A stretch of DNA of 64,000 nucleotides from Curtobacterium herbarum (GTDB lineage: Bacteria > Actinomycetota > Actinomycetes > Actinomycetales > Microbacteriaceae). Both the position numbers and the translations under genes were made by a program. The DNA lies in the NCBI RefSeq assembly GCF_016907335.1, contig NZ_JAFBBT010000001.1:1922001-1986000 (forward strand), in the 5' to 3' direction. The notes beneath the pieces were generated by a model. It saw nothing but the letters and a program-made list of their open reading frames with translations, was not told the origin of the DNA and did no database searches. Each line of letters starts with the position of its first letter. Position 1 is the stretch's first letter. Below are positions 11,460-19,866 of this stretch, in pieces.

Positions 11460-12479
11460 ATGCAAGACGTGAGAGTCATCGGAGTCGAATCCGGGTCACT
11501 GCTCCTGGCGACGGACGGCGGGACCGAGTTCCGGCTGCCCGTCACCGCGTCGCTCCCGGGCCAGGTCCGGCAGGCGAACCCCGACTCCGGGCCGCAGAAG
11601 CGCGTCTCCCCGAAGGACGTCCAGGCGCGGATCCGCAGCGGTTCCGACGCCGCCGACGTCGCCGCCGTCCTCGGGGTCGAGGTCGACTACGTCCGCCGCT
11701 TCGAGGGCCCCGTGCTCGCGGAGCGCGCGTTCGTCCTCGACGCCGCGCGTCGCGTCAGCGTGACCCCGGTCGACGACGAGTCGCCCGACACCTTCGGCGC
11801 GGCCATCACAGCCCGTCTCGAGTCCGGGGACGCCACCGACATCGCCTGGTCGAGCTGGAAGCACGCCGAGAACGGCTGGCAGGTGCAGGTCCGCTACACC
11901 GCCGCCGAGGTCGAGCACGACGCCCAGTGGCGCTTCGACCCGAAGACCGCGACGCTCGTGCCGGACAACGGCGACGCCCACCGCCTGTCGCACACCGAGG
12001 ACGAGGGCATCGCCCCGCGCCTCCGCGCCGTCGAGTACGAGCGTCAGGACGAGGACGGCACCCGGTTCGACTCCGGTGCCTTCCACGTCGAGGAACCCGT
12101 CGCCGCCGAGGAAGCCGCTGCCCCCGAGGCCGTCGAGCGGACCACGCTGCGTCCCCCGCTCCCCCGCATCGGGACCTCGTACGTCGAGGAGCGCGCGCCC
12201 GGCAACGAGACCGCCGACCTGCTCGAAGCCCTCCGTCGTCGTCGCGGTGAGCGCGAGGCCGCGTCCTTCCCCGACCAGCAGGACGCCCCGCGTGGCCCGT
12301 CCGTCGGCCTCGTCGACCTGCCCGTCTCGCCCGAGGACGACTCGGACACCGCCCCGCAGCCGGAGGCCCGTCCCACCGCCGTCCCGGACGCCGACGGTCG
12401 CCGGAAGCGCAACCGCCGGGCGATGCCCAGCTGGGACGAGATCGTCTTCGGGACCCGCCCGGACGACGACACCGTCTGA
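11460..12479 (+). CDS. sepH: SepH-like septation protein (DUF3071)
   Basis: 339 aa. The N-terminal DUF3071 domain (about 1-170) contains a helix-turn-helix-like segment (VSPKDVQARIRSGSDAADVAAVLGVEVDYVRRFEG region, split here as positions 51-82). The remainder is a long acidic, Pro-rich linker and a basic C-terminal tail (DADGRRKRNRRAMPSWDEIVFG). SepH proteins of Actinobacteria bind and stimulate FtsZ assembly at the septum, so this is probably a cell division factor. The ATG at 11460 is preceded by GGAAGGCGG. The TACTCC-like element and long leader suggest its own promoter. I recognise the family by its N-terminal pattern and the conserved PSWDEIVFGT ending. Confidence 0.85.
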   Translation: MQDVRVIGVESGSLLLATDGGTEFRLPVTASLPGQVRQANPDSGPQKRVSPKDVQARIRSGSDAADVAAVLGVEVDYVRRFEGPVLAERAFVLDAARRVSVTPVDDESPDTFGAAITARLESGDATDIAWSSWKHAENGWQVQVRYTAAEVEHDAQWRFDPKTATLVPDNGDAHRLSHTEDEGIAPRLRAVEYERQDEDGTRFDSGAFHVEEPVAAEEAAAPEAVERTTLRPPLPRIGTSYVEERAPGNETADLLEALRRRRGEREAASFPDQQDAPRGPSVGLVDLPVSPEDDSDTAPQPEARPTAVPDADGRRKRNRRAMPSWDEIVFGTRPDDDTV

Positions 12480-12493
12480 CCCGACCGACCTGC

Positions 12494-12531
12494 CAGGAGG
12501 CCCGTCCCACGTCCGTGGGGCGGGCCTCCTG
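12494..12531. terminator. hairpin after sepH
   Basis: CAGGAGGCCCG pairs with CGGGCCTCCTG, continuing through CCCAC/GTGGG to a short loop. It sits 15 nt after the sepH stop, facing the convergent phosphatase gene. Confidence 0.8.
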
Positions 12532-12534
12532 TCC

Positions 12535-12594
12535 GTCTCGGGGCCGGCTGTCTCGGGGCCGACGGTCTCGGGACCAGCGTTCCGAGGCCGGCCG
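12535..12594. repeat. 15-bp imperfect tandem repeat, four copies
   Basis: Units of the form GTCTCGGGGCCGGCT, the next two with 2-4 differences and the last more diverged, run head to tail between the sepH terminator and the stop of the convergent gene at 12601. Confidence 0.7.
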
Positions 12595-12600
12595 TGCCGG

Positions 12601-13752
12601 CTACTGGGCGAACGCGCCGGCGAGCCGCAACGGCACGAGCAGTTCGTCGTCGCTCATCGCCCCGTGCTGGCCGATCATCCGGCCGGGCTCGGTGCCGGCC
12701 CGGACGTCGCGGTCGTCGTTGAACGCCCACGACCCCTTCGCGACGAGCAGCACGTCACCGATGCGCGGCAGGACCGCGTCGTCGACCGGGCCGAACCAGC
12801 CGGCGGCCACCGCCTCGTCGCGGCTGGCGACCACCGCACGCTTGCCCAGCGACGCCCGGAACGCCTCGACGAGTGCCGACACGTCCGTCCCCGGCGCGAC
12901 GGTCAGCTGCCGGCAGCGCGGGTCCCCGGCGACGCCGACGACGTCCACCAGCAGTGCGGGGTCCATCGCGACGTTGCCGTGCGGCGGGACGTCGAGCACG
13001 CCGTGGTCCGCCGTGACGAGCACCCCGACGTCCGGGGCCACCCGCGCGGCCAGTCGGGACAGTTCGGCGTCGACGAGCTCGAGCGCCGCGGTCCACCGGT
13101 CCGACTGCCAGCCGTGCTTGTGCCCGATCGAGTCGAGCTCGGGGATGTAGAGGTAGACGAGCTGTCGGCCGCTGCCGGTGGCGTCGAGCGCGGCGTCGAC
13201 ACGGGCCGGGATCGTGTCGCCGGCGACGAACCGTGCGCCGCCCAGCACGTTCGCCGTCATGCCGGAGGACCGGTAGCGGCTCGGGGCGACGACGACCGGG
13301 TCCACGCCGAGCCCGGACGCCGCGGTGAACACCGTCTCGGCGCGCAGCCACCCGGCGGGCACCTCGGTGTCCCACCCGCTGAGCAGGTTCATCACGCGCG
13401 ACCCGTTCGGGTCCCAGCCGCTGTAGCCGACGACACCGTGCGTACCCGGCGGACGGCCGGTGGTCAGGGTGGTCAGGGCCGCGGCGGTCGTCGTCGGGAA
13501 GCCGCTGTACAGGCGCTTCTTCGTCGCGGTCAGGAACCGGGCGTGGCCGGCGCGGGCCGCGAGGGCGTTCGCACCGAGGCCGTCGACCAGCACGACGATC
13601 GCGGAACGGGCGGGACGGAGCGCGATCCGGGCCTGCCGACCGGTGTCCCGCAACCAGGCGTCGTCGGCGGCGCCCAGCGCGACCAGGCAACTCGGCAGCA
13701 CGTCGGCGAGGTTCGCTGCGGCGTCGGGGGCCGTCGGTACGCTTGTTCCCAC
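12601..13752 (-). CDS. alkaline phosphatase superfamily protein (nucleotide pyrophosphatase/phosphodiesterase-like)
   Basis: About 383 aa. Two-metal alkaline-phosphatase-fold motifs are visible in order: the metal Asp in IVVLVDGLGANAL, a Thr nucleophile in FPTTTAAALTTLTTG, the Asp/His pair in PELDSIGHKHG, the Asp-His pair in VTADHGVLD and the last His in GRMIGQHG. This is the type I phosphodiesterase/nucleotide pyrophosphatase branch; the substrate cannot be predicted. It lacks an obvious signal peptide, so it is probably cytoplasmic. It is divergent from parC. The start is uncertain: GTG at 13752 gives VGTSVPTAPDA; the frame stays open into parC, but that part reads as antisense of parC. No strong ribosome-binding site is visible. 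Confidence 0.8.
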   Translation of the reverse strand: MGTSVPTAPDAAANLADVLPSCLVALGAADDAWLRDTGRQARIALRPARSAIVVLVDGLGANALAARAGHARFLTATKKRLYSGFPTTTAAALTTLTTGRPPGTHGVVGYSGWDPNGSRVMNLLSGWDTEVPAGWLRAETVFTAASGLGVDPVVVAPSRYRSSGMTANVLGGARFVAGDTIPARVDAALDATGSGRQLVYLYIPELDSIGHKHGWQSDRWTAALELVDAELSRLAARVAPDVGVLVTADHGVLDVPPHGNVAMDPALLVDVVGVAGDPRCRQLTVAPGTDVSALVEAFRASLGKRAVVASRDEAVAAGWFGPVDDAVLPRIGDVLLVAKGSWAFNDDRDVRAGTEPGRMIGQHGAMSDDELLVPLRLAGAFAQ

Positions 13753-13795
13753 CCCCAGAGTCTTCCAGATCGAGCTGGGTCGGCAGGAAGGTGTC

Positions 13796-16282
13796 ATGGC
13801 ACGCACGGACGTCGTCGGGCTGCCCGACGGTGAGCGCATCGAGGACGTCGACGTCTCGGAGGAGATGCAGGGGTCGTTCCTGGAGTACGCGTACTCGGTC
13901 ATCTACTCCCGCGCACTGCCCGATGCCCGCGACGGCCTGAAGCCGGTGCAGCGCCGCATCCTCTACCAGATGGCGGAGATGGGCCTGCGGCCGGACCGCG
14001 GCCACGTGAAGAGCGCACGCGTCACCGGTGAGGTGATGGGCAAGCTGCACCCGCACGGCGACGGCGCGATCTACGACGCACTCGTCCGGCTCGCGCAGCC
14101 GTTCACCATGCGGGTGCCGCTCATCGACGGCCACGGCAACTTCGGCTCGCTCGACGACGGCCCCGCTGCCGCCCGGTACACCGAGGCCCGCCTGGCCGAA
14201 CCCTCGATGGCGATGACCGAGGGCCTCGGTGAAGACGTCGTCGACTTCGTCCCGAACTACGACAACCAGATCATGCAGCCGAGCGTGCTGCCGGCGGCGT
14301 TCCCGAACCTACTCGTCAACGGGGCCTCGGGCATCGCGGTCGGCATGGCGACGAACATGGCGCCGCACAACCTCGGCGAGGTCGTCGAGGCCGCGAAGCA
14401 CCTGCTCGTGCACCCGCAGGCCACCCTCGACGAGCTGATGGAGTTCGTGCCCGGGCCCGACCTGCCCTCCGGCGGCACGATCGTCGGGCTCTCCGGGGTC
14501 CGCGACGCCTACGCCACCGGACGCGGCACGTTCCGCACCCGCGCGAAGGTCTCGGTCGAGAACCTCACCCCTCGGAAGACCGGGCTCGTCGTCACCGAGC
14601 TGCCCTACCTGGTCGGCCCCGAGCGGGTCATCGAGAAGATCAAGGACGGGGTGCAGTCGAAGAAGCTCGTCGGCATCTCGGACGTCAACGACCTGACGGA
14701 CCGCAACCACGGCCTCCGGCTCGTCATCGGCATCAAGTCCGGCTTCAACCCGACGGCAGTCCTCGAACAGCTCTACAAGCACACCCCGCTCGAGGAGAAC
14801 TTCGGCATCAACAACGTCGCACTGGTCGACGGTTCGCCCCGCACCCTCGGGCTCCGCGACCTGCTCGACGTCTACGTCAAGCACCGCCTGTCGGTCGTCA
14901 CGCGCCGCACCCAGTACCGGCTGGCCCGACGTCGTGAGCGTCTGCACCTGGTCGAGGGACTGCTCATCGCGATCCTCGACATCGACGAGGTCATCCAGGT
15001 CATCCGCACCTCGGACGACTCCGAGGCCGCACGGAGCCGGCTGCGCGACGTGTTCGACCTGTCCGAGGTGCAGGCCGAGTACATTCTCGAACTCCGTCTG
15101 CGGCGCCTGACGAAGTTCTCGCGCATGGAACTCGAGGGCGAACGCGACCAGCTGCTCGCCGACATCGCCGCGCTCGAGGAACTGCTGGCCTCCGACGAAC
15201 GACTCCGCGCCCAGGTCGCGACCGAGCTCACCGAGGTGTCCGAGAAGTTCGCCACACCCCGGCGCACCCTGCTCACCGAGGCCGACGCCCCGGTCCGCGG
15301 CGGACGGAAGGCCACGGTCGACCCGGAGTCGCTGCAGGTCGCCGACGCCCCGTGCCGGGTGCTGCTCTCGACGACCGGGCGGCTGGTCCGTGTCGACATC
15401 CCGGCGGCCGAATCCGGCATCGTGCACGTCCCGAAGCGCTCGAAGCACGACGCCGTCCGGTCGACCGTCGTCAGCACCGTCCGCGGGCAGGTCGGCGCAC
15501 TCACGTCGACCGGGCGTGTCGTGCGGTTCTCCCCCGTCGACGTCCCCGCCGTCCCGCCCGCCTCGGTCCGGCTCGACGCCGGGGTCCGGGTCACCGAGTA
15601 CCTCGGTGTCCCGAAGACCGAGACCGTCGTCGCCCTGGTCTCGCTCGACGCGTCCGTGGCCGACTCGGTCGCGATCGGCACCGCGCAGGGCGTCGTCAAG
15701 CGCGTCGTCCCGGCCGCCTGGCCCGACAAGCCGGACTTCCCCGCCATCGGCCTGAAGCCCGGCGACCACGTCGTCGGTGCCACCCAGGCGCCGGAGTCCG
15801 ACGACCTGGTGTTCGTCACCTCGAACGCCCAGCTGCTGCGGTTCCCGGCCGCCGCGGTCCGACCGCAGGGGCTGCCGGCCGGTGGTGTCGCGGGCGTGTC
15901 GCTCGCCGGCGGTGCCAGCGTGATCTGGTTCGGCTCCGTCGCCGTCACCGAGGACACCGTCGTCGCCACCGTGTCGACCACCTCGAGCGCCCTGCCCGGC
16001 ACCGACGCCGGCCGTGCCAAGGTGTCGGCGCTGACCGAGTTCCCCGCGAAGGGCCGCGGCACCCAGGGCGTCCGGGCGCACGCGTTCCTCAAGGGCGAGG
16101 ACGGCATCACCGTCGCGTGGGCCGGCATCGCGCCCCCGCACGCGGTCGGCTCGGACGGCGCCGCCCGGACGCTGCCGGACTGGTTGTCGAAGCGCGACGG
16201 GTCGGGCAGCCCGCTCGACGCGGAGGTCGTCACCATCGGTGGCAGCGCTGCGGCGGTCGACGGGACGCGCGGCGAGGCCTGA
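13796..16282 (+). CDS. parC: DNA topoisomerase IV subunit A (GyrA/ParC family)
   Basis: 828 aa type IIA topoisomerase breakage-reunion subunit. The active-site Tyr128 lies in [33 protein letters not shown] (residues 33-54, written in part) and HPHGDG are family hallmarks. A coiled-coil tower region and a C-terminal beta-pinwheel follow, without an obvious GyrA-box heptapeptide, which with the convergent ParE-like gene argues for Topo IV rather than gyrase. The residue at the quinolone-contact Ser position is Gly90 ([10 protein letters not shown]), with Asp94 retained. The ATG at 13796 has AGGAAGG 6 nt upstream. Role: decatenation and relaxation of the chromosome. Confidence 0.92.
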   Translation: MARTDVVGLPDGERIEDVDVSEEMQGSFLEYAYSVIYSRALPDARDGLKPVQRRILYQMAEMGLRPDRGHVKSARVTGEVMGKLHPHGDGAIYDALVRLAQPFTMRVPLIDGHGNFGSLDDGPAAARYTEARLAEPSMAMTEGLGEDVVDFVPNYDNQIMQPSVLPAAFPNLLVNGASGIAVGMATNMAPHNLGEVVEAAKHLLVHPQATLDELMEFVPGPDLPSGGTIVGLSGVRDAYATGRGTFRTRAKVSVENLTPRKTGLVVTELPYLVGPERVIEKIKDGVQSKKLVGISDVNDLTDRNHGLRLVIGIKSGFNPTAVLEQLYKHTPLEENFGINNVALVDGSPRTLGLRDLLDVYVKHRLSVVTRRTQYRLARRRERLHLVEGLLIAILDIDEVIQVIRTSDDSEAARSRLRDVFDLSEVQAEYILELRLRRLTKFSRMELEGERDQLLADIAALEELLASDERLRAQVATELTEVSEKFATPRRTLLTEADAPVRGGRKATVDPESLQVADAPCRVLLSTTGRLVRVDIPAAESGIVHVPKRSKHDAVRSTVVSTVRGQVGALTSTGRVVRFSPVDVPAVPPASVRLDAGVRVTEYLGVPKTETVVALVSLDASVADSVAIGTAQGVVKRVVPAAWPDKPDFPAIGLKPGDHVVGATQAPESDDLVFVTSNAQLLRFPAAAVRPQGLPAGGVAGVSLAGGASVIWFGSVAVTEDTVVATVSTTSSALPGTDAGRAKVSALTEFPAKGRGTQGVRAHAFLKGEDGITVAWAGIAPPHAVGSDGAARTLPDWLSKRDGSGSPLDAEVVTIGGSAAAVDGTRGEA

Positions 16283-16321
16283 CGCGGGCGCATCCGCCGC
16301 CGGGCGAGACGCCTGCGCCGA

Positions 16322-16369
16322 GACGGACGGGAGGCGCGGTGCGGGCTCGCACCGCGCCTCCCGTCCGTC
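16322..16369. terminator. perfect 22-bp hairpin between convergent parC and parE
   Basis: Bases 16322-16343 are the exact reverse complement of 16348-16369, leaving a GGCT loop. The core is GGGAGGCGCGGTGC, shared with other hairpins of the window. It is placed between two facing stop codons, so a bidirectional terminator is likely. Confidence 0.85.
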
Positions 16370-16391
16370 AGGCGGTCACGCCCACCGCCGG

Positions 16392-18563
16392 TCAGGCGTC
16401 GATGCGCTCGCGGTCCAGACCCTCGCCGGCCAGGATGAACTCCTTGCGGGGCGCGACGTCGTTGCCCATGAGCAGCTCGAAGACCTTCGCCGCGGACTCC
16501 GCATCCGACACGTTCACCCGGCGCAGGGTGCGGTGCGCACGGTCCATCGTCGTCTCGGCGAGCTGGTCGGCGTCCATCTCCCCCAGCCCCTTGTAGCGCT
16601 GGATCGGCTCGAGGTACTTCTTGTTCGACCGCTCGAGCTTCTTCAGCAGCGTCGCGAGCTCCTGCTCGGAGTACGTGTACAGCGTGTCGTTCGGCTTGCC
16701 CCGGTTCACGACCACGACCCGGTGCAGCGGTGGCACAGCGGCGAACACCCGGCCCTGCTCGATCATCGGTCGCATGTAGCGGAAGAACAGGGTCAGCAGC
16801 AGCGTGCGGATGTGTGCGCCGTCGACGTCGGCGTCCGACATGATGATGATCTTGCCGTACCGGGCCTGGTCGAGCTCGAACGTGCGACCGGACCCGGCAC
16901 CGATGACCTGGATGATCGACGCGCACTCGACGTTCGACAGCATGTCCGACACGGACGCCTTCTGCACGTTGAGGATCTTGCCGCGGATCGGCAGGAGCGC
17001 CTGGTACTCGCTGTTCCGGGCGAGCTTCGCGGTGCCCAGGGCCGAGTCACCCTCGACGATGAAGAGCTCGGTGCCCTCGACGTCGTTCGACCGGCAGTCC
17101 GCCAGCTTCGTCGGCAGCGAGGAGTTCTCGAGCGCGTTCTTGCGACGCTGCGTCTCCTTGTGGGCACGGGCCGAGATCCGGGTCTTCATCTCGGCGACGA
17201 CCTTCTCGAGGAGCCCGGCCGCCTGCGCCTTCTCGGTGCGCTGGGTCGAGGTGAGGATCTCCGTCATCCGCTTCGCCACGACCGAGTCGACGATGCGGCG
17301 GACGGCAGGCGTCCCCAGGATCTCCTTCGTCTGGCCCTCGAACTGCGGCTCCGGTAGCCGGACGGTGAGCACGGCGGTCAGGCCTGCGAGCACGTCGTCC
17401 TTCTCGAGCTTGTCCTGGCCGACCTTGAGCTTGCGGGCGTTCGCCTCGACCTGGGTGCGCACGGCCTTGACGAGACCCGCCTCGAACCCCGCTTGGTGCG
17501 TCCCGCCCTTCGGCGTGGCGATGATGTTGACGAAGCTGCGGAACACCGTCTCGTAGCCGTCGCCCCAGCGCAGGGCCACGTCGACCTCACACGTGCGCTC
17601 GACCTCGGTGGAGACCATGTGCCCCTTGTCGTCGAGCATCGGCACGGTCTCCTTGAACGTGCCGGAGCCCTGGATGCGCCAGACGTCGGTCTTCGCGCCG
17701 TCGAGGGCGAGGTGCTCGACGAACTCGCCGATGCCGCCCTCGTAGCGGAACCGCTCGATGACCGGACCCTGGTCGGCGGGGGCACTGGACGCACCGTCCG
17801 CGTCCGTCCCCGACAGTGCGGGTGCCGGCGCGGCCAGCGCGGCACGCTCCGCCGCGGCCCGGATCGACGCGGGCCGGGCGTCGGTGATGGTCAGCCCGAG
17901 CCCGGGCACCAGGAACGCCGTCTGACGCGCCCGGTTCACCAGGTCGCCGGTGCTGAACGCCGCGTCCTTCGTGAAGATCTGCCGATCCGCCCAGTACCGC
18001 ACGCGGGTGCCGGTGACGCCCTTCTTCACCTTGCCGATGACGCGGAGTTCGCTGCCCGAGGTGAAGGGCGCGAACGGGGCGTCCGGGCCGATGCCCTGCG
18101 CGTCGTCGAAGATGCCGGGCTCACCGCGGTGGAACGACATGGCGTAGGTCTTGCCACCGCGGTCGACCTCGACGTCGAGGCGCTCCGACAGCGCGTTCAC
18201 GACCGAGGCGCCGACCCCGTGCAGCCCACCCGAGGCCGCGTACGACCCGGAGCCGAACTTGCCGCCGGCGTGCAGCTTCGTGAACACGACCTCCACCCCG
18301 GTCAGACCGGTCTTCGGCTCGACGTCGACGGGGATGCCGCGGGCGACGTCGGAGACCTCGACCGACCCGTCCGCGTGCAGGATCACACCGATCTCGTCAC
18401 CGTGTCCGGCGAGGGCTTCGTCCACCGAGTTGTCGATGACCTCCCACAGGCAGTGCATCAGCCCACGGGAGTCCGTCGAGCCGATGTACATGCCGGGACG
18501 CTTCCGGACCGCCTCGAGTCCTTCGAGGACGGAGAGATGCCGTGCGGAGTAGTCGGAGCTCAC
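16392..18563 (-). CDS. parE: DNA topoisomerase IV subunit B (GyrB/ParE family ATPase)
   Basis: 723 aa. The GHKL ATPase domain starts with RKRPGMYIGS and has the Mg-binding Asn in IDNSVDEALAGHGDE. A transducer domain follows, then the TOPRIM domain with VEGDSALGTAKLARN and the metal-binding SDADVDGAHIRTLLL. GyrB usually reads EGDSAGGSAK; EGDSALGTAK is the ParE-like form of actinobacteria. A low-complexity insertion (residues about 225-275, Ala/Pro-rich) interrupts the transducer region. The start is GTG at 18563; the only strong Shine-Dalgarno-like run (GGGAGGTGAG) overlaps the start codon, and no alternative start lies before the essential GMYIGS motif. Acts with the convergently encoded subunit A. 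Confidence 0.93.
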   Translation of the reverse strand: MSSDYSARHLSVLEGLEAVRKRPGMYIGSTDSRGLMHCLWEVIDNSVDEALAGHGDEIGVILHADGSVEVSDVARGIPVDVEPKTGLTGVEVVFTKLHAGGKFGSGSYAASGGLHGVGASVVNALSERLDVEVDRGGKTYAMSFHRGEPGIFDDAQGIGPDAPFAPFTSGSELRVIGKVKKGVTGTRVRYWADRQIFTKDAAFSTGDLVNRARQTAFLVPGLGLTITDARPASIRAAAERAALAAPAPALSGTDADGASSAPADQGPVIERFRYEGGIGEFVEHLALDGAKTDVWRIQGSGTFKETVPMLDDKGHMVSTEVERTCEVDVALRWGDGYETVFRSFVNIIATPKGGTHQAGFEAGLVKAVRTQVEANARKLKVGQDKLEKDDVLAGLTAVLTVRLPEPQFEGQTKEILGTPAVRRIVDSVVAKRMTEILTSTQRTEKAQAAGLLEKVVAEMKTRISARAHKETQRRKNALENSSLPTKLADCRSNDVEGTELFIVEGDSALGTAKLARNSEYQALLPIRGKILNVQKASVSDMLSNVECASIIQVIGAGSGRTFELDQARYGKIIIMSDADVDGAHIRTLLLTLFFRYMRPMIEQGRVFAAVPPLHRVVVVNRGKPNDTLYTYSEQELATLLKKLERSNKKYLEPIQRYKGLGEMDADQLAETTMDRAHRTLRRVNVSDAESAAKVFELLMGNDVAPRKEFILAGEGLDRERIDA

Positions 18564-18742
18564 CTCCCGAGCCTACCGACCGAGACCGACACTGCCGGGG
18601 CGCCCGGCCGGTGTGCCTCGGCCTGGGGACAACCCTTGCGCGCAGAGCGAACGAGGGGGCTCAGGATGCCGGGCATCCAGCCAGGACGTGTTGGAATGGG
18701 TCCATTCACCGCACCGTACTGCGATCCGTGAGGAGCACAGCA

Positions 18743-18970
18743 ATGACCCAGACCGTGCAGGACCTCCCCGTCGACGAACTCAGCAACAACCACCAGCTCA
18801 CCGCGGCCGACCGTTGCGACAGCTGCGGTGCGCAGGCCTACATCCGCGCCACCATGGCCAGTGGTGAGCTCCTGTTCTGCGCGCACCACGGCGCAGAGTT
18901 CAAGGACAAGCTCGCCGCGACCGCGCTCGAGTGGCACGACGAGTCGTCGCGACTCCACGAGTCCAAGTAG
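18743..18970 (+). CDS. DUF7455 small zinc-ribbon-like protein
   Basis: 75 aa. The core CDSCGAQAYIRATMASGELLFCAHHG (residues 24-49, quoted in part) has a CxxC followed by CxxH, a small zinc-binding fold. This matches the actinobacterial DUF7455 family, usually close to sigA or topoisomerase genes; function unknown. AGGAG lies 7 nt before the ATG. A stand-alone gene: upstream is the divergent parE, downstream a strong hairpin. Confidence 0.85.
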   Translation: MTQTVQDLPVDELSNNHQLTAADRCDSCGAQAYIRATMASGELLFCAHHGAEFKDKLAATALEWHDESSRLHESK

Positions 18971-18980
18971 GCGACACACC

Positions 18981-19043
18981 CGCAACGCACCGGAGGCCCG
19001 GTGCCGGTTCTGAGAACCGGCACCGGGCCTCCGGTGCGTTGCG
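18981..19043. terminator. perfect 30-bp hairpin between DUF7455 and gatD
   Basis: Bases 18981-19010 are exactly complementary to 19014-19043 with a TGA loop, the longest perfect stem in the window. It contains the GGAGGCCCGGTGCC core of the hairpin family and lies between convergent genes. Confidence 0.85.
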
Positions 19044-19092
19044 CTGGCGGGCGGACCGGGCGCGTTGCCCTGGCGGGCGGACCTGGCGAGCG

Positions 19093-19866
19093 TCAGGCGA
19101 TGCGCTTGAACGCCTTGTCGACGTACCGGTCGATGGTCGCGCGGGCTTCGCCGGCGTACCGGTCGATCGTCGCGGTCCGCGCCGGGTCCGGCGTGTAGCC
19201 GCGGCCGAGGCGGGTCGTCGCGGCCGCGAGGACACCGTCGGTCAGCTGCGGGTTGAGCGGCAGGACCGGTCCCTGGGTGTGCGTGCCGAAGGAGTTCCCG
19301 GTGAGCGCACCCTCGACCGGTGACCCGGCCTGGTTGCCGCCGCCGGAGACGACGTCGGCGAACGGCGACACGCCGTCGGCGAGCTCAATGCGTGCGGCGT
19401 GATCCTCGAAGCCGGCCAGCCGGGTCGATGCGCCCGACAGCAGCGGGTACCGGGTCTCGAGGACGAAGTAGTTCACCCGACGCTCGGCGCCGCGGACGGC
19501 CCGTGCGTCGAACACACCGAAGCCGTCGATCGGTGCACCGTCGGTCGGGACCACCTGGTTCGTGGCGAGGTCGAACCCGCCACCGACGGCCACGACCGGC
19601 ACACCGGCGGTGGCGAGGTCGCGCAGCACGGCGCCGATCCGACCGACGTCAGATCCGAGCGAGCGCATCGCGCTGAGCGGACCGTTGCCGACCACGACGA
19701 CGTCGGCCGTGGTGGGCAGGACGTCGCCGGGCGCGTACTCGACGACCTCCGTGGCGATGTCCGCAGCGTCCGCACGACGGACCAGGGCCGCGACGTTGCC
19801 GCGGTCTCCCGAGACCCCCATCTGGCGGGGGTAGACGTGCAGGATGGTCAGGCGATCGGCCGTCAT
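19093..19866 (-). CDS. gatD: GatD-like glutamine amidotransferase with lost catalytic residues, partner of MurT
   Basis: 257 aa, class I glutamine amidotransferase fold of the GatD/CobQ type. In the MurT-GatD complex GatD hydrolyses glutamine to supply ammonia for amidating D-Glu of lipid II. Family landmarks are present: GVPVVAVGGG at the nucleophile elbow (residues 89-97), GFGVFD, GFEDHAARI and GTHTQGPVLPLNP (194-206). The nucleophile elbow, normally AICGGYQ, reads AVGGGFD, so Cys is replaced by Gly95; the HGP catalytic His is Gln198. No cysteine occurs in the protein. The glutaminase should be inactive as read. ATG at 19866 overlaps the murT stop (ATGA), so the pair is translationally coupled. 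The fold call is firm; the loss is read directly; any new role is inference. Confidence 0.85.
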   Translation of the reverse strand: MTADRLTILHVYPRQMGVSGDRGNVAALVRRADAADIATEVVEYAPGDVLPTTADVVVVGNGPLSAMRSLGSDVGRIGAVLRDLATAGVPVVAVGGGFDLATNQVVPTDGAPIDGFGVFDARAVRGAERRVNYFVLETRYPLLSGASTRLAGFEDHAARIELADGVSPFADVVSGGGNQAGSPVEGALTGNSFGTHTQGPVLPLNPQLTDGVLAAATTRLGRGYTPDPARTATIDRYAGEARATIDRYVDKAFKRIA

